Of a stretch of 64,000 nucleotides of DNA, positions 11,549 to 21,829 are shown piece after piece (the first letter of the stretch is position 1; the number at the start of each line of letters is the position of its first letter). The translations under genes and the position numbers were made by a program. Location of the stretch: positions 24,392,620 through 24,456,619 of the forward strand of contig OY821517.1 in assembly GCA_963682025.1 (NCBI GenBank), written 5' to 3'. Below the pieces are notes generated by a model that did no database searches, was not told the DNA's origin, and saw nothing but the letters and a program-made list of their open reading frames with translations. The stretch is from Cordilura impudica (Eukaryota; Arthropoda; Insecta; Diptera; Scathophagidae).

Positions 11549-13471
11549 TTGGAGGTTACATTAAAGTATTATTCACTTTGCAAAGTTATTTGGGAAAATC
11601 CTTCCGATTCTACTATTCATTCATCACGTTCGGAAAAAGTCTCGAAATTATTTTATACAATTAACAGCACTTACGGTTTAAATGTGAGATCTGAAGATGT
11701 TGAAAATTTTTACAAAGCTTACGAAAGAAGATTTAGCCAATCGGGTTTATCAAAATCAAAGTTTATGACTAAAAATGAAGAATGGTTGAAAACGGGCCTC
11801 ACAGTACAAATTGAGAAAAAGGCATTTGGTCGACCTAAAAAGGACTACGAAAATGTTCAATCAAGGACAAAAAAAAAAAAACAAGAAGAAATCATTAGTA
11901 ACCATTCGCCTAATGAAATTAAGGATTCTTTTAAATCAGCCTTGACACGCACGCAACCAAAGGAAGCTGCTAAAATTGTAGATGTGTTACCAACTGCATC
12001 TCTTAAGCGGTTGAAGCGTACGGTGCAAAGTATTTCAACGCCAAAATCGTCAACATCATTTACAGAAGAGGATGCGTTAGCTCTTATTTTAAATTTGGGA
12101 TTGACAAGAAATAAATATGGTATTTTGAGAAAAGCTCTCCAAGAAAAAGGATTTGATATTTTTTCTACCAGCAGACCCATAAAGGAAACAAAAAATAAAA
12201 TTCTACCATCTAATGTGAAATCCAATACTGAAAGTGCAAATGTTGGATTAGCGGAACTGCTTGAAAACACTGCATCTAGAATAATATCCACATTTAGCAA
12301 AGAAGAAATAGAAATATGCAACAATTCAGAAGTTACGTTAATATGTAAATGGGGATGCGATGGAACATCTGGATTTTCTGAGTATAGACAAACAAGTGTA
12401 AGCAATTCAGAAATAGATTTTTCAACAATTTTTATGACATCATTAGTATCATTAAAAATGAGGCTATATAATGAGACAAGTTCTTCTTCTAGTGAGAGAG
12501 AATATCAGGACATATGGAGTAATTTAACACCCGGATCTAAGTTTCTATGTCGGCCAATCCGATTTGAGTACACAAGGGAAGACAAAATTACAACACAAAG
12601 CTTAGTGAGTTCAATAAATCAGGAAATTTCGAGATTGTCTCCAGTTTTTGTGGAAATATGTGGAAGTGTCATTAAAGTGTTATTTCAACCACTTTTTACA
12701 ATGATTGATGGGAAAGTAGCCAATGACGTTACAGATATAACATCTACTTGGAAATGTAATATATGTGGAAAGAAAAGTTCAGAATTTCATAACAGTTGTG
12801 ATGAAATTCCTATTAATGAAAATGCTTTAAAATTTGGAATATCACCATTTCATGCAAGAATACGATTTATGGAATATTGCTTGCATCTCGCGTATGATCT
12901 AAAATACCGGCAAATTCCAGGACAAGAAAATATACCAGTTAAAAATAATACTGATCTACACGCCATACGAAAAACTGAGAAGAAAAGAATTCAGGATGAA
13001 TTTAAAATGCAACTTGGTCTAATTATCGATATGCCTCTTTGTGGCTATGGAAGTTCAAATGATGGTAATACAGCAAGACGTTTCTTTGAAGATCCCGAAA
13101 CTACTTCTTTGATTACTGGCATTGACACGGCTTTAATCGCACGGTTTAAAGTAATATTAGCTGTCATTAATAGTAAACAACAAATTAATGCGGAGAAATT
13201 GAAAATATATGCTAGTGGAACTAAGGAACTAATAATGAACTTATATCCTTGGAGGCCAATGACACCAACTGTACACAAAGTATTAGCTCATGGTAAAGAA
13301 ATAATACAAAATAGCATCCTGCCCTTGGGAGAACTGACTGAAGAAGCACAAGAAGCTAGAAAGAGAGATGTCAAACACTTTAGACTTTTTAATACAAGAA
13401 AATGTAGCAAAGAAGCCCAAAATTCCGATTTAATGGAATATTTATTGATATCATCAGATCCAGTAATATAA
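11549..13471 (+). CDS. Transib transposase (RAG1-like), intact
   Basis: This is a 640-codon frame without interruption. It encodes a DDE transposase related to the RAG1 core, expected to nick and join element ends in the nucleus. Visible motifs: KWGCDGTSGFSEY (D271, first catalytic Asp), MIDGKVANDVT (D387, second Asp), the zinc pair CNIC (C403, C406), a long conserved block with YGSSNDGNTARRFF and the ITGIDTALIARFK helix, VHKVLAHG (H576 and H581, matching the RAG1 zinc histidines), and LGELTEEAQEARKRD containing the catalytic Glu candidates E598-E602. It ends with LLISSDPVI, a usual C-terminal block. The N-terminus (to about 130) is a charged DNA-binding region with FGRPKKDYENVQSRTKKKK. Length is in the normal Transib range and no intron is needed. 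The start used is the first ATG of the frame. The antisense frames over it are shadows. Confidence 0.92.
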   Translation: MEVTLKYYSLCKVIWENPSDSTIHSSRSEKVSKLFYTINSTYGLNVRSEDVENFYKAYERRFSQSGLSKSKFMTKNEEWLKTGLTVQIEKKAFGRPKKDYENVQSRTKKKKQEEIISNHSPNEIKDSFKSALTRTQPKEAAKIVDVLPTASLKRLKRTVQSISTPKSSTSFTEEDALALILNLGLTRNKYGILRKALQEKGFDIFSTSRPIKETKNKILPSNVKSNTESANVGLAELLENTASRIISTFSKEEIEICNNSEVTLICKWGCDGTSGFSEYRQTSVSNSEIDFSTIFMTSLVSLKMRLYNETSSSSSEREYQDIWSNLTPGSKFLCRPIRFEYTREDKITTQSLVSSINQEISRLSPVFVEICGSVIKVLFQPLFTMIDGKVANDVTDITSTWKCNICGKKSSEFHNSCDEIPINENALKFGISPFHARIRFMEYCLHLAYDLKYRQIPGQENIPVKNNTDLHAIRKTEKKRIQDEFKMQLGLIIDMPLCGYGSSNDGNTARRFFEDPETTSLITGIDTALIARFKVILAVINSKQQINAEKLKIYASGTKELIMNLYPWRPMTPTVHKVLAHGKEIIQNSILPLGELTEEAQEARKRDVKHFRLFNTRKCSKEAQNSDLMEYLLISSDPVI

Positions 13472-13698
13472 TCCATAAGAACAAAATGGTTACCAAAAAT
13501 AAGTCTTGAAATAGAAAAGATGATTCCGAAGCTATGGATATAAAACATCTTTTATCTTTTGATATTTCTGATTGTTTTGTAGAAAATAACTACTAAAAAA
13601 GCAGACAATTGTTATGTAATTTTAAGCCTATTATAAAACAAATAAAAAAATACTCATTAAAAAAAATTTAGTTATATTTGTTATTTAATAATGAAAAT

Positions 13699-14230
13699 AT
13701 CTTAGGCATTGGCTTTTTACCTGTTTTTTTTTTTTGTATAAAATCAGCATCAGAGTTTCGGGCAATTATATGATCAGTTGAAACTCATTAGGTAAATATT
13801 TCATACACCATTAACTTATAATTATACCTTCTTTGAAAAGATATATAAAATTATTTGAAGTAATAAAAACGTATGCAACCCTTTACCAAAAACCAATAAA
13901 AAAATATGTCATTCACTATGTAAATGACCATTTATATGAACAAATAGAGAAATAGCTAAATTTTTGCCTGTGGAGTGTAGTTTGGGGTCATTATTTCAGC
14001 ATGTTGCAATATATTTGATAGACATGTTATATATCGTTGAATAGATAAATATGACTTCTTTAACAATATATATAATAATAAGTAAAATTCAAAAACTTTG
14101 GAAACACTTTACCAAAAAAACCAAAAAAAAAACGAAAAACCATAGTTTTTCTATATTTTTTTCTGAAATTTGAATATAAATATCTCAAAAAATATTAAAG
14201 TTATCAAAATGATTTTTCGAAGTGTTTTAG
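13699..14230 (-). repeat. Right inverted arm of the Transib element
   Basis: It is the reverse complement of 10865-11426 with few differences. It begins 228 bp after the transposase stop. The central 400 bp are close to identical to the left arm, while the outermost 60-70 bp differ at several positions. Confidence 0.8.
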
Positions 14231-15262
14231 ATAATTTAAATGCCGTTCTGAATCGATAAACAAAATATAAAAATAACTAATCTTAATATGTTTTTTATGC
14301 TAACAAAAAAAAATTCATATGAAAATTTGACTTTTTCACCATTTAAGCCCTCCCGACCACGTTTATGTAACGGCGGTGAATTTCATTGCGGCAAATAAAT
14401 AAAAATATTTGGAGCTTTAATACTGCGGTGAAATATTTGAAGAAATCGAGCGGATATTTTTGTATTAACTTTTAAAACTTAGTTTTTTTTTTTTAAAAAT
14501 TGCCCAATTTCGTCCAATGCTGGACGTAGGGTGCATGTCCAAAAATATTAAAAATTTCGCTTACAACCATTCTTGAAGCATATTCTTCTAAAATATGTAG
14601 AAAAATATATACATGTTTTACCAAGGTTGTGAGAAAAAAGTGAAAGAATGAAGGGTATTTTTTGGCAAAAATTTGCAATTTTTAGAACCTGATTCAAAAA
14701 GTCAACTTTAAGATTTTGTGCTCACTAAACAGTTTGAAATAATTCAAAAAATACTTCAACGTATTTTTTTAAAAAGTACTGGCTATCGCCACATGTTTTT
14801 AGATTTTTTTTTATCTATTTTAGTAAAAATGTTATTTGCGAAAAACCAAGAAAGAATTTGGTGAAAAGTTCAAATGTTGATTTTTAAAATCAAATAGTTT
14901 TTAAACCATAAGCGATAACTAGGTAGTATAAGCATGTTTTTTGTTAATTGTTTAATGGTTATTGGAAAAATTTAAAAAACTTAAAAATCGCTTCATATTT
15001 ATAAAAGTTACAAGCTTTGAAAGCATTTTCCACCTCGAGGTGGTCGACTTTGGCACCCTGTAGCTCACCCTGTGTTAAAACAGGGTATCTCAAAAATAAA
15101 TATTTTGAAAGCTTATATCCTTGACTACAATCGCCTAGAATATACTATTCCAATCCAACCAATAGTTTAGAAGTTCCAGACTTATTACCACTTTTTTTTG
15201 GTTTTGAACCACTGTGGAACACTCAGTGGATCAAGCTCCTTCTTTTGAGCTATTAACTGCTT
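14231..15262. other. AT-rich flank of Transib, no gene seen
   Basis: No coding motif was found. A short palindromic stretch, CCCTGTGTTAAAACAGGG, lies near 15067-15084 and could be coincidental. The frame at 14493-14678 on the minus strand has no recognisable feature. Confidence 0.5.
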
Positions 15263-15490
15263 AAATTCGTTGGGTTTGAGGAAAGTTATGCGTGGAGAAG
15301 CAACTTTACTTTTACTGTACGTTAACTTATCTTGGCATATTTTGGCATTACTGTACGTTAACTTCTCTTGGCAAATTCGTTGGGTTTGAGGAAAGTTATG
15401 CGTGGACAATCAACTTTACTTTTACTGTACGTTAACTTCTCTTGACATATTTTGGCATTACTGTACGTTAACTTCTCTTGGCAAATTTTG
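15263..15490. repeat. Nested tandem repeat, period about 111 bp
   Basis: The block ATTCGTTGGGTTTGAGGAAA recurs with a period of roughly 111 bp (about 15266 and 15377). Inside each unit TACTGTACGTTAACTTMTCT recurs at a shorter spacing near 45-50 bp. A minus-strand frame of 74 aa (15185-15409) crosses it and merely translates the repeat plus flank; I do not support it as a gene. Confidence 0.7.
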
Positions 15491-15524
15491 GTATTATATT
15501 ATAAAAATTAATATAATATAATAT

Positions 15525-15558
15525 AATATAATGCTGCGGAGCAGCAGGCGTCCTCTAG
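15525..15558 (+). mobile_element. Helitron-like 3' terminus of a second family
   Basis: GCTGCGGAGCAGC forms a hairpin, and nine bases later come CTAG (15555-15558) and a T. This geometry matches a Helitron 3' end, but the sequence differs from the H1-H8 family. The 5' TC end was not found; the element may include the tandem repeat to its left. An alternating TAATATAA run precedes it. Confidence 0.4.
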
Positions 15559-16449
15559 TATAAATTATTATATTCATACTTAGAAAAATACATTCCATTT
15601 TCTTAGGTGTCATTTGAGACGGGTGCCTTAGGCATCCTACTAATCGGCAAAAAAAAAACAGAAAATTCATTCTAATAGAACCACTATTGAATTGCCGCCA
15701 AAGTATTATCATGGTTAGATTTTCATTGTATTAAAGAGCTGCTTCAAACAATTTCCCAAAATGTCAATATAAATTTATCGTATGACAACCTATCATGACA
15801 ACCTAAGCTCATCATAATTTCACTAACGAAAAGAACAAAATCAATTGTTCATTAACACACACCTCTTACAATGAATTTCCCAGTATCCATGACGAAATAC
15901 AACTTCCCTTATATAACAACCCTGTTTTAATTTCATTTTCCACCAAATCTGGATCACTTGTATAGAAACTTTTTCACTACTAACAATATCTGAGTAAGGC
16001 ATTTAATAACAATATTTTAAGAAATGTGGTTAAGCTATCAACCAGGATATACAACAGACTGAATATTTGCAGGAAATTTTTATTGGATTTATAAAAGTAT
16101 AATTAATAATTATATAACTATTAGGACGGGTCGATTTATAGGGAGGCAAAAAAATCGCTCAAGTGACAAGGAAATCATATTTTGGGGATCAAAATAAGAA
16201 ACTTTGCCCAAGAAACCATACCTCTAAAACTAATTCTGATGTCCCGACTTTTGACCTGTTTGTCTGCCATGGGGCAACCTCATTCCCCCCTCATGCAATT
16301 GATCTGAAACTTGGCCTATAGTCTTGTTGTGACTACATATTAATTTTGGGGTTGTCACGCAGAGTCACGGAGTGATGTAAAAGTTATTTACCCTCTTCCG
16401 ATCGATCTTTTTGAATGACATAACATAGTCAAGGCGTATGATTATTATT
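15559..16449. other. Intergenic DNA with a low-level repeat near 16120-16300
   Basis: No gene was seen. AGGACGGGTCGATTTATAGG near 16123 and ACCATACCTCTAAAA near 16217 are echoed in diverged form at about 44313-44430. This suggests an old repeat whose borders I cannot place. Confidence 0.4.
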
Positions 16450-17528
16450 TATTAGCAGAGTAGAAGATACGTATACGTATGAGTGTTAATTTTGACATTT
16501 GGAATATACATATCTACATATATTATTTGTATTATTTAATATGTGTATGTATGTATATGTAAATATTACACATAAAAAATGCAACATCAAACGTTATTTT
16601 AGCGTTTTTCTCTTTAAATAAATTAATACATAAATTTTTTTTTGCTAAATTTACATTGTTTTTTTTTTTTAATAACAACTACATATTTTAGCATTATTTG
16701 CTTTAGATGGTGGTGAATTTTTACTCCCTTTATATTAACTTGTACTGTCTGCTTGTCGAAAAAATTTTGGAACGATTTTAACCCCTTTCCCGTGACCCAA
16801 TCGATCTGGAACTTTGCAGGCAAGCTCGTGGCAGTGATATAAATGATCTAGTAAATTTTTTTAGTGATGCCAAAACAATGGAAACTTTTAAATTTTTCTA
16901 CCAGAGTTGATAAAAAAATGTACAAAGGGTTACTTTTTATTATATTATTACCACAACAACCACAAAAACAACAAGTCCAGCTATGACAACAATACAACAT
17001 TTAGAATAACAACAAGAACAATATAGAAACATCATATTTTTCATTTTTTTTTTCACTTTTTCAAAGATTTCCCTGGACCTGTTCCACCGATTTTAATGAT
17101 TTTTGAAATAGAAATCTTCCCATGAATTTGGTGAAAATGATCACCTTAGCTATACTATTGAGGGCGTGATCGTGACAAGAACAACAAAGAAAATTACATT
17201 TTTTCAAGACTTTTTTTAGTTCTTCATTCAAATCTCGGCCCCTAATCGACCGATTTGGACGATTTTAAATAGCAAACTTCTCAGGATGTCAATGAATCAT
17301 TTTTTATGTCAACGAGCACCCTAGCTGCCCGCTTAATGCCGTCATCGTGATTTACACAGACGGACAGACGGACAGACGGACAGACGGACATCGATATATC
17401 AACTCCGGTTGTTATAAGGATCATAAATATATATATATTATGGGGTCCAAAACTTTTTTTCTAATTATTACAAACGGAATGACAAACTTATATATACGCA
17501 CTGCACACTGGAGTGGAGGGTATAAAAA
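16450..17528 (+). repeat. Dispersed repeat R, 3' half
   Basis: It matches 23.44-25.27 kb from the TATTATTTGTATTATTTAAT block onward. It includes TTTCCCTGGACCTGTTCCAC, four tandem CAGACGGA units (about 17357-17389), ATATATCAACTCCGG and the 3' end ACACTGGAGTGGAGGGTATA AAAA. It lacks the 800 bp insertion that the 21.8-25.3 kb copy carries at 24.13-24.95 kb, which dates that insertion after the family spread. Confidence 0.8.
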
Positions 17529-17799
17529 CTATCTATATTTTTCCAAATAAAATAAGAAGACCCACAACAAATGACCCAAAGCTAATAAAAGCCATTTTAT
17601 TTAAAAGAATATGAAATATAAAATTAATATAATAAGATGAAATTAAAGAAGAACAATACTTCTTGCAAGTCGTAAGTGATTACAGAAAACAATTTGAATA
17701 GCACACTAAATCATCCTTAAATACACCAAAGTAAATAGAATTAGTTTTATATTTCATATTCTTTTGAATAAATTGTCTTTTAAAAATTTTAACAAAACA
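17529..17799. other. Short AT-rich spacer
   Basis: Nothing recognised. Confidence 0.4.
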
Positions 17800-18282
17800 C
17801 TTTTCCATTTTCGGTCTCAATACGTAATAGGTTAACAAGGTGGTAATAAAACAATACTTCATATCTGAGTACTTATAGGTATAGAGACTAAAACAAAATG
17901 TTGGCGTTAAATAATTTCTTAAAGTTGAAAAAAATGCCATCAAATTTCATGATCTAGTGGGCTGGGGCATTTGCTATTTCTTGGCGTGTTTTTATTCCAT
18001 TTTGAAGTTTTATAGCTTTTTAGTAAGATAATTTAATACTGATACCGAATTATATAACAGTTTGTCTAAAAATTAAAGTATAGAATGAAATTTTCGTAAA
18101 CTCTCAAAAAAATCATATTTTCCCCATATAAACACACTTGAAATTTTCAATCGCGTTGAGTCGCCTCTAAAAGTTTTTTGAGTGGCCCAAAACTTTGTAT
18201 TTCTCACTTTTTTTGCTATTCGCATATTTCTAGGGGGTGGGACCGAGAGTTTTATCAATTTTTTTATTAAGGGCCATCCTAA
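17800..18282 (+). repeat. Dispersed repeat A, copy 1
   Basis: It is about 480 bp, direct-orientation homologue of 46731-47243. Shared landmarks are CCATTTTCGGTCTCA, TCAAATTTCATGATCTAG, TTTTCAATCGCGTTGAG and TATTCGCATATTTCTAGGGG. The right end is AAGGGCCATCCTAA, followed by TGTATG. That terminus resembles the TTAGGGTGRC ends of element D, so A may be a non-autonomous relative. A left terminal repeat was not found. Confidence 0.75.
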
Positions 18283-19614
18283 TGTATGTATATATTTAAA
18301 GCAACGAAAAATTTAAATATGCGTTAACTTTTTCATTTCAATCAATTCTTGCTTTGATGTCGAATAACTTCGGCAAAAAAATGGAAAGGGTTAAGTTCAT
18401 CGTTAAGTTTATTTTGAGTAGTACACAGTATTTGAAAGAAGAATTTGATGTGAGCCACTTTGAATGGATTTTTGTTTTGCAACTGGTCGCGAAAAGGCGC
18501 TGTTGTGAAGAGAAATGTTTGGCAGATTGTTAAAGTTCAAAATCATATACTTAATAAAGCCTATGTATTTTTAAATTGGCAAAAATGCATATAAATGGCA
18601 TATTTATTTATACGCTAACAGTAGATATATAAAGAAAATATAACTCGTTTTCTTTCGCAGATAAGGGCTAACATAAAGAGCACTTCCGGAATTAAAAGCC
18701 ACTACTATTCTTCATCACTAACGGCAGACTCATCAAAATATAAAATTCATTTATAAACATAAAATTTGTCTTAAGAAATATTATTAAAAATAATATATGT
18801 AAATTGATTTGTTATAATAAATACAACTGTGTTTATTTATATGCTACTATAAAAAATATAACGTACATTATGTAGCTTGCGTCACGTAGTGCACGGCATG
18901 TGGCGTGTGTCATAAAGGATTTTCGGCTTTTAATAAAAACCACACAAAGTTTATTGGCTGCAATAAAGTTAATTTAAAACTCTCTTATATTCATCTTTCT
19001 TTTAGGTATTTGAATCTGTGTGCTTTACTTTGCAAAGCTGGCTAAAAATAACGAAGACGCACTTCAACTTACGTGCATCAGAAAACTTTGTGATCAATTA
19101 TTGCGCAAAACCTGTTAAAAAATTATGTTAAAAAATTAAAATTAATATAAAACTTGAAGATATCTCTTTTGAAAGACCAAAAAAAAAATTATATAGTTTA
19201 AACCGAAAAAGCGTTCGTCACGCAGGATTTACCCAAATGACAACATTGGTTGTTATTATTGGGAAGATTTTATTTATTTTTAATAAACTCGAGAAATGTT
19301 TGTAATTAAATATAAAAAAAAAATTTCCACAAAATTGTTACTAAATCTTATTGTAATTTAAATAATTAAAAACTACATATTTTTTTATAAAATATTTTTT
19401 ATACAATTTAAGTAAGGACTATATATACAGTGAGTTACAATAAAATGGCAACTTTTAATAAACTATATTTTTGACGACAATACCAAAAAATTGGATCAAT
19501 TCTGTTATTAATTTAAAAAATTTTATGTTTTATTTATTTAAAAGAGAAAAAATATTAATATAAAATGGTTAAACTTCAGAAAAAAATAACAAAACGTAAA
19601 AGTATTCATATTTA
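18283..19614. other. AT-rich intergenic DNA, no gene seen
   Basis: No frame above background and no clear repeat border. Confidence 0.5.
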
Positions 19615-19994
19615 TTAGCGGAGCCCAGCCCTCGAAATTCGAATGCAATTTCTAGGAAAATTTATTTTTTCAATCCACTGTAACTGGATTTGTTAATAAA
19701 TAATTTTATAAGAGCCTAAAGGTATTTAAATCAATTCTATCTAATTCACAATTCAACACAATTTTAATAAACAAGCAAACAGCATTTTTAGTTGTGTTTT
19801 ATGTATGTATTAGTAGCAACTTTAAATGCATTTTACTTCAAAAAAAATGTTACAGGCGGTTCAAATCTGTAAGTACGGTGGACCCCTTTTAAGAGCTATT
19901 TTTCAAGTGGGGTATTTTTTTTTTTCAAATTCGGTTGGTAATTGAAGGTTTAAAATAGGCCACAAGAAATCGCCTTGCCTATTAATATTATAGA
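19615..19994 (-). mobile_element. Short non-autonomous Helitron (H6)
   Basis: On the minus strand it starts with TCTATAATATTAATAGGC (19994 downward) and ends with the hairpin ATTCGAATTTCGAGGGC, GGGCTCCG and CTAA, followed by T. This copy ends CTAA instead of CTAG, which still fits CTRR. It is 380 bp and non-coding. Confidence 0.8.
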
Positions 19995-20092
19995 TGCTGC
20001 TGACAAAACATTGTAAACCTTTTCTATACAATAATTTAAAACTTTCTCTCTATTTTTGGTATCAATATTTTATGAGGTATCCAATATTTTTG

Positions 20093-20195
20093 AAGTGTAA
20101 GCATCTATGCGCTCAGGGGGGTAAAAATCTATTTCACAATACAATCACAAAAACAGGGTAAGACAAAAACGATGTGAGGTACGATTGTATTAGTG
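20093..20195. repeat. Repeat block shared with 36.2-36.35 kb, with small inverted ends
   Basis: CATCTATGCGC, a G-run, GGTAAA and CTATTTCACAATACAATCAC are shared, in inverse orientation, with 36218-36346. Inside, CACAATACAATC (about 20134) pairs with GATTGTATTAGTG (about 20183). It could be the left end of the decayed Transib copy that follows, because the heptamer-like CACAATA would fit, or an unrelated small inverted-repeat element. Confidence 0.45.
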
Positions 20196-20205
20196 AAAAG
20201 ATTAG

Positions 20206-21032
20206 GAAGTGTTTGGAGATAACATGAAGGCAAGATTTCAAAAGGGAACGAAGTCATCGTCAAGCTACATTATATGCCAAAAGACATCAAGTCAATTAAG
20301 CCAACCCCCACCACAAGACGATAGTTTTAAGGATGCCTACGAATTTGGAATGTCACCTCCTCACGCTGGAATACATTTTATGGAGCATATTCTTAAATTG
20401 GGTTATGACTTGGTATTTGTTCCGTTACGTGAAACAGTGAGAAAAAGCAAAGAAAATTAAGAAAAAAGAAAGCAAAAAACAACAAATTCAACAAAAATGT
20501 CTATAGGTAGGCCTCATAATCCACCAACCAAAACAAGGAGAAGGAAACTCAAATGAGGGAAATACTGCAAGGAAATTTTTTTTCGATCCAGATACTGCAG
20601 CATCTATCACAGGTGTAGATCATGAATTAATAAGACGATTTAAAATCATGTTACAAGTTCTAGCATGCAGCGGAACGATAAATGCAAGAAAATTTGAAGA
20701 TATATGCCACCTACAGTTCATAAAAATTTGTACCATGGAGAACAAATAATTCAAGTCAATATGCTATCAATAGGACATCTATTTGAAGAAGCGCAAGAAA
20801 AAAGGAACAATGACTACAGATTCTTTCGCGAGTAAAACACAAGAAAAATGCCCAGATTTTGTACTAATGACTAAGACCTTATCACTATTTTGTTGTGCAC
20901 TTCAGATCCACATATGTCCAACAAACGACAAAAATGGAAAACTACCTCTATTGAATTAGACGAAGAAGCTAAACAACTTCTAGAAGATGAAAATCAAGGC
21001 TATTTAGAAGAAATATTTACTAAAATTGTTTG
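20206..21032 (+). pseudogene. Transib transposase, decayed C-terminal copy
   Basis: Scattered frames keep the order of the intact protein at 11549: EFGMSPPHAGIHFMEH, GNTARKFFFDPD then SITGVDHELIRRFK, PTVHKNLYHGEQII, IGHLFEEAQEKRNNDYRFF, and LLCTSDPHMSNKRQKW near the end. Several frameshifts and stops break it, and the N-terminal half with both catalytic Asp motifs is missing. The zinc pair is damaged (IICQK instead of CxxC). Sequence differs enough from the 11.5 kb copy to be another Transib family. It ends about 440 bp before the left end of element C. Confidence 0.8.
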
Positions 21033-21829
21033 ATCTAAAATAGTTTTTCAGTACACTAACAAGAAGTTATACTCTTTTTTATGTAGTTAATAATTTTTTT
21101 GATTCAAAAAATTATGTATTTTATAAATTTACAATAAAAATTGATATAGAAATATTTAAAAAGACAATAAGAAAATGTTTAACTAAAGTAAAAACATACG
21201 ACTTTTTCATTGAAACTTCTCTATCTTGAACCAATATCAGGTAACTATTACGTTCGCTACTTAATAAATTATATTTTAACTCGGGCTCTTTCAAAAAAAG
21301 CCAACCATTGGCCCTTGTGAACATTAGGACTAAAAAGTTTATAGGGGCCAACTATTGGCATTTTCTGGCAAAATTTAACTTACAAAATGTTTAAAAAGTA
21401 TTAGTTGTAAAATTAACTGAAACAATAAGACATATAAAAAAAATAATATATAAATTTGTTTTACATGTATGTATATGGGGCGTTTCGAGTCAAGTGATCA
21501 ACCTTTTGAAACCGATGTCTTCCGATCGGGATGAAATTTGCACCAAGGTTAGTCCTGTTGGATAGTTGTTTAGACACAATTTTGACAAAACAGGTGTTTT
21601 TCTCATCAATGTAACTTTTTACCTATTGTTCTTAGCAAAATTTGTCACAAATAGTTTAGATGGCTATTTCTTCAGTCTTTCGGAAAAAAATTTTAAAAAA
21701 TAAAAAAAAATTTCGACTTTTTTTGGAAAATCAAAAATTTTTTGACTTTTTTTCAAGGAAAAATTTTTATTTTTTTGCTCACTTTTTTTTGGTCGCTTAG
21801 TGGGATGCGAGTGTGATATCTATCAAAAA

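Larger units (their letters stand above)
10865..14230 (+). mobile_element. Transib DNA transposon with long inverted repeats
   Basis: An intact Transib transposase gene (11549-13471) lies between two inverted arms, about 10865-11426 and 13699-14230. The arms are nearly identical over most of their length; for example CAAACTACACTCCACAGGCA (11111 onward) occurs reversed near 13960-13990. The left arm has an extra segment of some 30 bp near 11350-11390. Similarity falls off outside about 10935 and 14165, so the exact ends and the expected 5 bp duplication could not be fixed. Arm identity and the unbroken ORF point to a recent insertion. Confidence 0.8.

Noticed and set aside
11857..12405. 182-aa frame on the minus strand
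   Set aside because: It lies antisense to the intact Transib transposase, whose motifs are clear on the + strand.
15185..15409. 74-aa minus-strand frame with repeated KLTYS units
   Set aside because: It reflects the 111 bp tandem repeat; no similarity to a known protein and no supporting context.
15263..15490. CRISPR-like spaced repeat
   Set aside because: Repeats are long, few and directly tandem, and the genome is eukaryotic.
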